Assembly: GCF_045063725.1 (NCBI RefSeq)
Contig: NZ_CP173695.1
Reading direction: 5' to 3' (one strand)
From: Sellimonas catena
GTDB taxonomy: Bacteria; Bacillota; Clostridia; Lachnospirales; Lachnospiraceae
Length of the DNA stretch: 64,000 nucleotides
Below the pieces are notes generated by a model. The model saw only the letters and a list, made by a program, of their open reading frames with translations, was not told the DNA's origin and searched no databases. The translations under genes were made by a program, and so were the position numbers. Below, piece by piece: positions 7,869 to 15,442 of the stretch (the stretch's first letter is position 1; every line of letters starts with the position of its first letter).

Positions 7869-9158
7869 TTAAAATCTGTGTAAATACTCTTTCAGCTCCC
7901 AGTCAGTGACTTCCTGTGTATAGAGTTCCCATTCTTTTGTCTTTTCCTTTAAATAGGTTCTGACGTAGCTCTCTCCGCAGACATTTCTTAAAAATTCATC
8001 TTTTTCCAGCGCGGTCAAAGATTCCTTCAAGGTACCCGGAAGAGCCCCTGCCTTTTCATCCGCTTTCAGTGGAATCATCTTTTCCTGAATCCCGTTCAGG
8101 CCGGACGCGACAACCATCGCAATCAGAAGATACGGATTTGCCGCTCCGTCCGGCAGCGTCCACTCAATGTGCGTGTCTCCTTCTTTCCCTTTCACTACCC
8201 GGATCGGGGCACGGTAATCATTGAGGGACCAGAACAACTCGGTCGGGGCATGATATCCCGGTTTCAGTCTCTTATATGAATTGACAATCGGATTGGCGAT
8301 TGCAGCCATTCCATTCATATGTGACAGAAGTCCGGCAATAAAAGAGTAGGCTTCCTGACTCAATCCGTTCTCCGCCTGAGGATCCGCAAACATGTTTTTT
8401 CCGTCCCGGAATCCGGAAATATTTAAAGACAATGCGGAGCCCGGAAGGTCTGTCCGCGGTTTTGGCATAAATGTCGCATGCAGACCGTGTCGCTGGGCAA
8501 TCGTGCGTACCGTAGAGCGGAATGTCACAATCTGATCCGCCACCTTCACACCCTGTGCCTGCTTAAAATCCACCTCATGCTGCGCCGGAGCGTCCTCGTG
8601 ATGGGATGACTCGATCTCAAATCCCATCTCTTCCAGCGTCAGAATCATGTCTCGTCTCGCATTTTCTCCCTGATCAAGAGGCGCCACATCCAGATAGCCC
8701 GCCTTCTCTCTCGTCCGTGTTGTAGGGTTCCCTTCTTCATCCGTCTCGAAAAGGAAAAATTCACACTCCGGGTCCAGATCAAAACTGTACCCCTGCTGCT
8801 TTGCCTTTTTCAGTACACGTCTGAGAATATATCTTGGACTCTCCGCAATATCATTCCCTTCCTGATCCATCAGATCACAGAGGAATCTTGCCACTTTTCC
8901 CTGCTGCGGCCTCCACGGCAGGATCGTAAATGTATCAATGTCCGGTTTCAGATAAACTCTGTCATATCCAAGCTCTTTCATCCCGGCAATGCTGTATCCG
9001 TCCACCATACATTTCCCCGCAAGCGCTTTCTCCATCTGGCCCGCCGTCACAGCAATATTCCGGATGGTCCCGAAAATGTCCACAAACTGCAGACGTATGA
9101 ATTTTACATCTTCTTCTTCGATCATCTGAAGAATTTCCCAAGTTTCATATTTCGCCAT
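7869..9158 (-). CDS. glnA: Glutamine synthetase type I-like protein with altered active site
   Basis: GS-I fold, 429 residues: beta-grasp domain (1-105), then the catalytic barrel with metal ligands in DPECEFFLF (E131, E133) and SSHHEDAPAQHEVDF. Two normally invariant sites are changed. The GSGMHxH loop reads GSALSLN (240-246), so the metal/phosphate His269 of the Salmonella enzyme is Ser244 and His271 is Asn246. The IEVRxPD segment reads IEWTLPD, so Arg359 becomes Thr334. Ordinary glutamine synthesis is therefore doubtful; it may ligate another amine to glutamate or act as a glutamine sensor for the ANTAR protein. Start at ATG 9158 behind GGAGG; an ATG 15 bases earlier lacks spacing. A complete GS-III is encoded at 23511. 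Confidence 0.8.
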   Translation of the reverse strand: MAKYETWEILQMIEEEDVKFIRLQFVDIFGTIRNIAVTAGQMEKALAGKCMVDGYSIAGMKELGYDRVYLKPDIDTFTILPWRPQQGKVARFLCDLMDQEGNDIAESPRYILRRVLKKAKQQGYSFDLDPECEFFLFETDEEGNPTTRTREKAGYLDVAPLDQGENARRDMILTLEEMGFEIESSHHEDAPAQHEVDFKQAQGVKVADQIVTFRSTVRTIAQRHGLHATFMPKPRTDLPGSALSLNISGFRDGKNMFADPQAENGLSQEAYSFIAGLLSHMNGMAAIANPIVNSYKRLKPGYHAPTELFWSLNDYRAPIRVVKGKEGDTHIEWTLPDGAANPYLLIAMVVASGLNGIQEKMIPLKADEKAGALPGTLKESLTALEKDEFLRNVCGESYVRTYLKEKTKEWELYTQEVTDWELKEYLHRF

Positions 9159-9204
9159 ATTGATTTCCTCCATCTTTCGACTGCCTCAATTCCCTGATGT
9201 TCTT

Positions 9205-9234
9205 ATTATATTCCGCATCAGGACTTCAGGGCAA
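9205..9234 (-). promoter_or_regulatory. Promoter of the GS-I/ANTAR pair
   Basis: Minus strand -35 TTGCCC (9229-9234) and consensus -10 TATAAT (9205-9210) with an 18-base spacer, about 45 bases before the start at 9158. It separates glnA from gatB upstream, so glnA and the ANTAR gene form their own unit. Confidence 0.55.
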
Positions 9235-9264
9235 GAACTATGACAGATATTTTCCCTGAATTCT

Positions 9265-10698
9265 CTATCTGAGTTTCTCACGCAGAAGTTCCCGCGTAAC
9301 TGCCGGATCCGCCTTTCCCTTCATCTTTTTCATGACCTGCCCGACAAAAAATCCGAATACCTTTTCTTTTCCTTCCCGGTACTGTGCCACAGAATCCGGA
9401 TGCTCACGGATCACTTCCTCGATGACCTGCTCCAGCACGTTTGTGTCTGCCACGGTGGACAGATGATGTGCCTCAATGTAGGCAAGCGGCTCTTCATCGT
9501 GGTCAAAAATCTGTTCAAAAACTTCCTTTGCACCTTTGTGAGTGATCTTCTGCTCTTCTTCTAACAGGATCAACGCTGCCAGGTGGCCCGGAGAAAACTT
9601 CATCTCCTCCGGACTTTTTCCTGCTTCTTTCAGAAGCCTCATGGCGTCCTGAGTCATCCAGTTTGCAGCCTTCTTTGGCTGCGAACAGATTTTTGCCGTC
9701 TCTTCAAACAGATCTGCCATATTTCTGGACTCTGTCAAAATCCGGGCATCGTATTCCGAAAGAGAAAACTCCCGGATAAACCGTTTTTTCTTTTCTTCCC
9801 GCAGTTCCGGCTGCTCCTCTCTAAGCCGTCCGATCCATGTATCGTCAATCACGACCGGAGGCAGATCCGGATCCGGGAAATACCGGTAATCTTTAGCGTC
9901 CTCTTTGGAACGCATCGGGAAGGAACATTCCTTATTGTCATCCCACCGCCTTGTCTCCTGAATCACTTCTTTTCCTTCTTCCAGAAGTTCAATCTGCCGC
10001 ATGGTCTCCCCTTCAATTGCTCTCGCAATGGCCTTAAAGGAGTTCAGGTTCTTCATCTCTGTCCTGGTGCCGTAGCTTTCTGCCCCTGCTTCCCGGACGG
10101 ACAGGTTGACATCCGCACGCATGGAGCCTTCTTCCAGCCGGCAGTCTGAAATTCCCAGATACTGAGCCATGATCCGGAGCTGTTCCAGATAGGCGATGAC
10201 CTCCTGGGCACTTCGCATATCCGGTTCCGATACAATCTCAATCAGCGGCACACCGCTTCGGTTATAGTCTACAAGGGAGCTGTCCGTCCATGGATCGTGG
10301 ACCAGTTTTCCGGCATCTTCTTCCATGTGCATCTCATGAATCCGGATTCTTTTTTCTCCCTGTGCCGTATCAACCGACACATATCCGTCATAGCAGATTG
10401 GAAGATACAGCTGGGAAATCTGGTAATTCTGAGGATTGTCCGGATAAAAATAGTTTTTCCGGTCAAATTTGCAGAAAGTATGGATTTTACAGTTCATGGC
10501 AAGTCCCGCCTTCAATGCGTACTCCACGACCTTCCTGTTCAGAACCGGAAGGGAACCGGGCATTCCGGTGCACACCGGACAGGTATGGGTATTGGGCTCT
10601 CCGCCGAATGCGGTCGGACAGCCGCAGAAAATCTTTGTCCTTGTGGAAAGTTCAATATGCACTTCCAGACCAATCACGGTCTCATACTGTTTTCTCAT
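9265..10698 (-). CDS. gatB: Asp-tRNA(Asn)/Glu-tRNA(Gln) amidotransferase subunit B
   Basis: GatB (477 residues) binds the misacylated tRNA and activates the Asp or Glu side chain with ATP. N-terminal signatures: ETVIGLEVHIELSTRTKIFCGC and the zinc-binding pair CPVCTGMPGSLPVLN. The middle shows GTRTEMKNLNSFKAI and DYRYFPDPDLPP, and the C-terminal YqeY-like tail binds the tRNA elbow. It starts two bases after the gatA stop and closes the aspS-gatC-gatA-gatB operon. With the neighbouring AspRS it most likely supplies Asn-tRNA(Asn), and possibly Gln-tRNA as well. Confidence 0.97.
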   Translation of the reverse strand: MRKQYETVIGLEVHIELSTRTKIFCGCPTAFGGEPNTHTCPVCTGMPGSLPVLNRKVVEYALKAGLAMNCKIHTFCKFDRKNYFYPDNPQNYQISQLYLPICYDGYVSVDTAQGEKRIRIHEMHMEEDAGKLVHDPWTDSSLVDYNRSGVPLIEIVSEPDMRSAQEVIAYLEQLRIMAQYLGISDCRLEEGSMRADVNLSVREAGAESYGTRTEMKNLNSFKAIARAIEGETMRQIELLEEGKEVIQETRRWDDNKECSFPMRSKEDAKDYRYFPDPDLPPVVIDDTWIGRLREEQPELREEKKKRFIREFSLSEYDARILTESRNMADLFEETAKICSQPKKAANWMTQDAMRLLKEAGKSPEEMKFSPGHLAALILLEEEQKITHKGAKEVFEQIFDHDEEPLAYIEAHHLSTVADTNVLEQVIEEVIREHPDSVAQYREGKEKVFGFFVGQVMKKMKGKADPAVTRELLREKLR

Positions 10699-10700
10699 CG

Positions 10701-12185
10701 TCAGATTTTCCCCCTTTTTGTTCCAGAATATGCCTTCGGAAATATGCCTCTCTCTTTTTCAAAAGCGGCTGCCGCACGGATAATCTTCTTCTCCTGCAGG
10801 CAGTCTCCAATCAGCTGGATTCCGATCGGAAGGCCCGCCTTTGACACCGTACACGGTACGGATATGGCCGGGAGGCCTGCCAGATTGACTGCCGCTGTGT
10901 AGAGATCTCCCAGATACATCTGAAGCGGATCCGAAAGGCTTTCTCCGATTTTCGGTGCAGTCTGAGGTGCTGCAGGGCCAAGCAGCACATCGTAAGCGGC
11001 AAATGCCCGGTCAAATGCCTCCTTGATGACGGCACGGGCTTTCAGTGCTTTCAGATAATATGCATCATAATAGCCCGAACTTAAAACAAAGGAGCCAAGA
11101 AAAATTCTCCTTTTCACTTCCGTTCCGAATCCTTCCGAACGGGTCATTTTGTACATCTCATGGAGCGAGTCTGCATGAGGACTCCGGTATCCATATTTGA
11201 CACCGTCGAACCGGGCCAGATTGGAACTTGCCTCTGCCGAGGCAATAATATAATAAGAAGGAATGACATATTCTGTCATGCCAAGGGAGAACTCTTCCAC
11301 TGATGCTCCCCGTTCTTTCAGGATCTCCATGGTCTTCTTCAAAGCATCCCGCACTTCCGGGTCAATTCCTTCGTCCAGATATTCTTTCGGAATCCCAACC
11401 TTCATTCCGCGGATATCTCCCGCAAGATCCTCCTCAAAATCCAGAGTCTCCCTCTTCAAAGAAGTACTGTCTCTTCTGTCCTGCCCGGCCAGAAGGGAAA
11501 GCATCCGTGCACAGTCCGCCACATCTTTTCCAATAGGTCCGATCTGATCCAGCGAGGATGCATATGCGATCAGACCGTACCGGGAAACAGTCCCGTAGGT
11601 CGGTTTGATTCCCGTCACTCCACAAAAGGAACTTGGCTGGCGGATGGATCCTCCGGTATCCGATCCCAGGGCAATAAAACATTCATCCGCCGCCACTGCC
11701 GCACAGGAACCCCCGGAAGAGCCGCCCGGCACATGTCCGGTATTCCACGGATTTTTTGTCACCTTCCGCGCAGAAGTCTCCGTCGTGCTTCCCATGGCAA
11801 ACTCATCCATGTTGGTCTTCCCGAGAATAATGATGCCTGCCTCTTTGAGTTTTTCTACCGCACAGGCATCATAGGGTGGGTAAAAACCGCTTAAAATCCT
11901 GGATGCACATGTTGTTTCCATACCTTTTGTGCAGATATTATCCTTGACCGCTGCCGGCACTCCGGCAAATGGCCCCTGATATTTTCCGGATCGGATACCC
12001 TGCTCCACTTCCTCTGCCCGGGCAAGCGCTCCTTCCCGGTCAATCTGCAGGAATGCTCCGATCTGCGGTTCCATCCTTTCTATCTGTAACAGGGAAGCTT
12101 CCACAGCCTCCGATGGGCGGATCTCCCCTTTTTGAATCTTTCGGGCAAGCTCCCCGGCCGTCCATGTCAGATATTCTTCTCCCAT
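10701..12185 (-). CDS. gatA: Asp-tRNA(Asn)/Glu-tRNA(Gln) amidotransferase subunit A
   Basis: GatA (494 residues) is the amidase-signature glutaminase that releases ammonia from glutamine and channels it to GatB. The amidase signature is plain: AAVKDNICTKG holds the catalytic Lys, and GGSSGGSCAAVAAD and GSDTGGSIRQPSSFCG hold the cis-Ser and nucleophile Ser. Length is normal. Start ATG 12185 follows GGAGGAATGGT, 12 bases after the end of gatC. The product acts as GatCAB in the cytoplasm and depends on glutamine from the adjoining GS/GOGAT genes. Confidence 0.97.
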   Translation of the reverse strand: MGEEYLTWTAGELARKIQKGEIRPSEAVEASLLQIERMEPQIGAFLQIDREGALARAEEVEQGIRSGKYQGPFAGVPAAVKDNICTKGMETTCASRILSGFYPPYDACAVEKLKEAGIIILGKTNMDEFAMGSTTETSARKVTKNPWNTGHVPGGSSGGSCAAVAADECFIALGSDTGGSIRQPSSFCGVTGIKPTYGTVSRYGLIAYASSLDQIGPIGKDVADCARMLSLLAGQDRRDSTSLKRETLDFEEDLAGDIRGMKVGIPKEYLDEGIDPEVRDALKKTMEILKERGASVEEFSLGMTEYVIPSYYIIASAEASSNLARFDGVKYGYRSPHADSLHEMYKMTRSEGFGTEVKRRIFLGSFVLSSGYYDAYYLKALKARAVIKEAFDRAFAAYDVLLGPAAPQTAPKIGESLSDPLQMYLGDLYTAAVNLAGLPAISVPCTVSKAGLPIGIQLIGDCLQEKKIIRAAAAFEKERGIFPKAYSGTKRGKI

Positions 12186-12197
12186 ACCATTCCTCCT

Positions 12198-12488
12198 CTA
12201 TACTGTCTTCGGCACCAGATACTGCCCCTCTTTTTTCTGCGGAGCATTCTCAAGCAGTGCTTCCCACTGATCTTCCCGTTCCACAATATCCTCACGAAAT
12301 ACATTCTGTACCGGAAAGACATGGGACATGGGTTCCACCCCGTCCGTATCCAGCTCTTCCAACTTTTCCATATAGGCAAGGATTTTTTTTAACTCTCCGG
12401 CTGTCTCCTGCTTTTCTTCTTCCGTGAGACTGATCTGGGAAAGGATTTCCAGATATTCCATAGTTTCATCCCAGCTGATTTTTTTCAT
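12198..12488 (-). CDS. gatC: Asp-tRNA(Asn)/Glu-tRNA(Gln) amidotransferase subunit C
   Basis: GatC (96 residues) is the small belt subunit that holds GatA and GatB together. The pattern fits the family: an N-terminal helix (ETMEYLEILSQISLTEEE), LKKILAYMEKLEELDTDGVEPMSHVFP and a C-terminal QYLVPKTV. The second ATG (12488) is chosen because the AAGGAG site abuts the first ATG with no spacing but is six bases from the second. Lies eight bases... more precisely a short gap after aspS, in operon order aspS-gatC-gatA-gatB. Confidence 0.95.
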   Translation of the reverse strand: MKKISWDETMEYLEILSQISLTEEEKQETAGELKKILAYMEKLEELDTDGVEPMSHVFPVQNVFREDIVEREDQWEALLENAPQKKEGQYLVPKTV

Positions 12489-12501
12489 TGCCATCTCCTT
12501 T

Positions 12502-13830
12502 CTACGGCTCCAGCCGTTTCAAATCTCTCGGAAACAGACAGGTCTCCCGGATATTCTCTTCCCCCAGAAGCTGCATGGTCAGCCGTTCCAGCCCGATTCC
12601 AAGCCCGCCGTGAGGCGGCATTCCATATAAAAAGGCAGAAAGATAATCTTCCAGTCCTTCTGTCGTCATCTTCTTTTCTCCGATTTTTGCGGTCAGCTTA
12701 TCATAATCATGTATCCGCTGGCCTCCGGTTGTCACTTCCAGTCCTCGAAATAAAAGGTCGAAGCTTAATGTCACCTTTGGGTCCGCCGGATCATCCATCG
12801 CATAGAACGGGCGTTTTCTGGAAGGATAATGGGTGACAAAGACAAAATCCGCGCCGTATGTCTCTTTAAAGTAACGGCCGATCAGTTCTTCCTCCTCCGG
12901 TTCCAGATCATACGGTGCCCGCATCGGTCTTTGGTAAACTTCCGCAACAAGCTGTTTCGCCTCATCGAACCGGACAGACGGGATCTCATCCGTCTTCGGA
13001 AGCCGGGCGCCAAGAAGATCCAGCCACGGCCGGTACTCCTGCTCCAGAAGGCGGGTCATATACTGCAAAAATCCGGTTTCCACTTCCATCACATCGGTGA
13101 AATCATCAATATAGCCCATCTCCAGATCCAGGCTGGTATATTCATTGAGATGTCGTTTTGTATTGTGTTTTTCTGCCCGGAAAACAGGTCCCGTTTCAAA
13201 TACCCGGTCAAACACCCCCACCATCATCTGTTTGTACAGCTGGGGACTTTGCTCCAGTACCGCCTTTTTGTGAAAATAGTCAAGCCGGAAGAGGTTGGCT
13301 CCTCCCTCTGCTCCTTTTGCTCCGATTTTTGGCGTATGGATTTCCGTGAATCCGTTCTGAAAAAGATACTCCCGGAAAGCCCGGCAGATCCCCTCCTGAA
13401 TCTTAAATTTTGCCCGCTCTCTGAGATTTCTGAGAGATAACGGCCGCACGGAGAGTTTCGCTTCCAGTGAAGTATTCAGTTTTTTTCTGGATACCGGAAG
13501 CGGGAAAGCCTTCTTCGACTCGGAAAGTTTTGTGACTTCTTCTGTCACAATTTCCAGTCCGCCGGGCGAACGTTCTTCTTTCCGAATGGTTCCTTCTGCT
13601 TTCAGGGTATCTCCTTCCCGGACCTCCCGGTACCCTTCCTTTGTTTTTCCTTCTTCACAGACAAGCTGCAGCAGGCCGTCCCGCCTCCGCAGAATGAGAA
13701 AGGTAATCTCTCCCATCCTTCTGACGGAATGGACCGCACCCTTTACTTTTACATGCGCTCCTTCTTCCATGGCCTTTAATGCCGCAGCCGCGCCGGCCGA
13801 ATCCTTTGTCACACCAGTTATCTTTTCCAT
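12502..13830 (-). CDS. aspS: Aspartate-tRNA ligase, archaeal-type (probably nondiscriminating)
   Basis: Class II synthetase of 442 residues: N-terminal OB-fold (about 15-110, KVKGAVHSVRRMGEITFLILR), then the catalytic core with FTEIHTPKIGAKGAEGGANLF (motif 1 region), FRAEKHNTKRHLNEYTSLDLEM (motif 2) and GIGLERLTMQLLG (motif 3). It lacks the roughly 150-residue GAD insertion that makes bacterial AspRS about 590 residues, so it belongs to the archaeal/eukaryotic AspRS2 type. Its operon with gatCAB suggests it charges tRNA(Asn) with Asp for amidation. An AsnRS identity is less likely given this context. Start ATG 13830 follows AGGGGTG; the longer frame would run through the terminator at 13873-13916. 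Confidence 0.88.
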   Translation of the reverse strand: MEKITGVTKDSAGAAAALKAMEEGAHVKVKGAVHSVRRMGEITFLILRRRDGLLQLVCEEGKTKEGYREVREGDTLKAEGTIRKEERSPGGLEIVTEEVTKLSESKKAFPLPVSRKKLNTSLEAKLSVRPLSLRNLRERAKFKIQEGICRAFREYLFQNGFTEIHTPKIGAKGAEGGANLFRLDYFHKKAVLEQSPQLYKQMMVGVFDRVFETGPVFRAEKHNTKRHLNEYTSLDLEMGYIDDFTDVMEVETGFLQYMTRLLEQEYRPWLDLLGARLPKTDEIPSVRFDEAKQLVAEVYQRPMRAPYDLEPEEEELIGRYFKETYGADFVFVTHYPSRKRPFYAMDDPADPKVTLSFDLLFRGLEVTTGGQRIHDYDKLTAKIGEKKMTTEGLEDYLSAFLYGMPPHGGLGIGLERLTMQLLGEENIRETCLFPRDLKRLEP

Positions 13831-13872
13831 CCAATTCACACCCCTGTCTTTTCTATTGCTGTCAAAGCACTG

Positions 13873-13916
13873 AAAAAAGGCGCACTTACCGCTCATATTC
13901 CGGTAAGAACGCCCTT
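13873..13916 (-). terminator. Terminator between gltD and aspS
   Basis: Minus-strand hairpin with a 7-base core CTTACCG/CGGTAAG, an outer AAGG-CG/CG-CCTT extension with a bulge, and six Ts after it. It lies 43 bases past the gltD stop and about 45 before the aspS start, so it ends the gltBD transcript or attenuates aspS. No T-box core features were recognised in the short space available. Confidence 0.65.
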
Positions 13917-13958
13917 GTTCTTTCATATCCTGCTATTCTTTTATGATCTTCACTCCTG

Positions 13959-15440
13959 TCAGGAAAGATTGGTATAGCCCATCAGGGAAAGATCTACTTC
14001 CCTTGCTGCTTCCTTTCCTTCCCGGATTGCCCATACAACGAGAGACTGTCCGCGTCTCATATCACCTGCCGTAAACACATTCGGAACACTGGATGCAAAT
14101 CCAGTATCCTCTACCGTGTTCCTGCCGGTCTTTTTGACCTGAAATGCGTCCATCACATAGTCCTCCGCCCCGGTAAACCCGGCAGCGATCAGCACCAGAT
14201 CCGCCGGGATCGTCTGTTCGCTTCCCTTGACCGGAACCATATCTATCCGCCCGGTCTTCTTGTTTTTCTTCGGTTCCAGCCGGACTGTCCGGATGGCGCA
14301 TACTTCCCCGGCCTCGTTTTTGATATATTCTTTTACCGTTGTCTGATAAATCCTCGGATCGTTTCCGGAAAGAGCGATCACTTCCTGCTGTCCGTAATCG
14401 GTTTTCAAAACCCTCGGCCACTCCGGCCACGGATTATTTTCGCTCCGCTTTTCAGGCGGTTTTGGCATCATCTCAAGCTGTACCACCGATTTTGCGCTCA
14501 GGCGCACGGCCGTTCCGGCACAGTCGTTTCCGGTATCCCCTCCCCCGATAATGACAACGTTTTTATCTTTGGCAAGCTCATACGGTACCTTCGCGAAATC
14601 CGAATCCAGAAGGGTCTTTGTCACTTCTGAGAGGAAATCTACCGCAAACCGGATGCCTTTGGCATCTCTTCCCGGCGCATCGATGTCTCTTGGCCTGGAA
14701 GCTCCGCAGGCAAGGATGACACGGTCAAAGGATGCCAGAATCTCTTTTGCGTCCTGATCCCGTCCCACATCGGTATTCGTCCGGAAGACAACGCCTTCCT
14801 CCTCCATAAGCTTCCGCCTGCGCTCGATGGCTGATTTTTCCAGCTTCATGTTGGGAATTCCGTACATCAGGAGCCCTCCGATCCGGTCATGCCGTTCAAA
14901 TACCGTCACGCTGTGGCCTCTCCGGTTCAGAAGAAGCGCCGCCGCGAGACCTGCCGGCCCGCTTCCGATCACCGCAACCGTTTTTCCGGTCCGGATTTTC
15001 GGAGGATGCGGCACAACAAGGCCTTCGGCAAATGCTCTGTCGATAATCGCACGCTCATTTTCTTTTGTCGCCACCGGATCTGTATTCACATTGCAGGTGC
15101 AGGCCGCCTCACACAGTGCCGGACATACCCGGGAGGTAAACTCCGGGAAACAGTTCGTCTTCTGAAGCCGTTTGTAGGCCTGCCCGTACTGCTCGTGGTA
15201 TACCAGATCATTGAATTCCGGAACCAGATTATTTAACGGGCACCCGGAAGCCATCCCGTTCAGATTTCCTCCGAACTGGCAGAACGGCACGCCGCAGGCC
15301 ATGCATCTCGCGCCCTGCTCTTTCTGCCTTGCAGGAGGGAGCGGTTCGTGAAATTCATGGAAATCAACAATCCGCTCTTTCGGGAGCCGTTCTTTCCCGG
15401 TCTGCCTTTCATATTCTAAAAATCCTGTCGGTTTTCCCAT
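13959..15440 (-). CDS. gltD: Glutamate synthase, small (beta) subunit
   Basis: NADPH-dependent GOGAT small subunit, 493 residues, passing electrons from NADPH via FAD and iron-sulphur clusters to GltB. The N-terminal cysteine set is CMACGVPFC, CPLNN, CPALCEAAC and CNV; the FAD site is GSGPAGLAAALLLNRRG and the NADPH site is GGGDTGNDCAGTA. The C terminus has FTAGDMRRGQSLVVWAI. It overlaps the ribosome site region of gltB's end (two bases between gltB stop and its ATG), so translation is coupled. It is read with gltB in one operon. Confidence 0.97.
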   Translation of the reverse strand: MGKPTGFLEYERQTGKERLPKERIVDFHEFHEPLPPARQKEQGARCMACGVPFCQFGGNLNGMASGCPLNNLVPEFNDLVYHEQYGQAYKRLQKTNCFPEFTSRVCPALCEAACTCNVNTDPVATKENERAIIDRAFAEGLVVPHPPKIRTGKTVAVIGSGPAGLAAALLLNRRGHSVTVFERHDRIGGLLMYGIPNMKLEKSAIERRRKLMEEEGVVFRTNTDVGRDQDAKEILASFDRVILACGASRPRDIDAPGRDAKGIRFAVDFLSEVTKTLLDSDFAKVPYELAKDKNVVIIGGGDTGNDCAGTAVRLSAKSVVQLEMMPKPPEKRSENNPWPEWPRVLKTDYGQQEVIALSGNDPRIYQTTVKEYIKNEAGEVCAIRTVRLEPKKNKKTGRIDMVPVKGSEQTIPADLVLIAAGFTGAEDYVMDAFQVKKTGRNTVEDTGFASSVPNVFTAGDMRRGQSLVVWAIREGKEAAREVDLSLMGYTNLS

Positions 15441-15442
15441 CG

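Noticed and set aside
13830..13958. Possible T-box leader ahead of aspS
   Set aside because: Only about 130 bases are available and the single hairpin is explained as a terminator; no specifier loop or T-box sequence was found.
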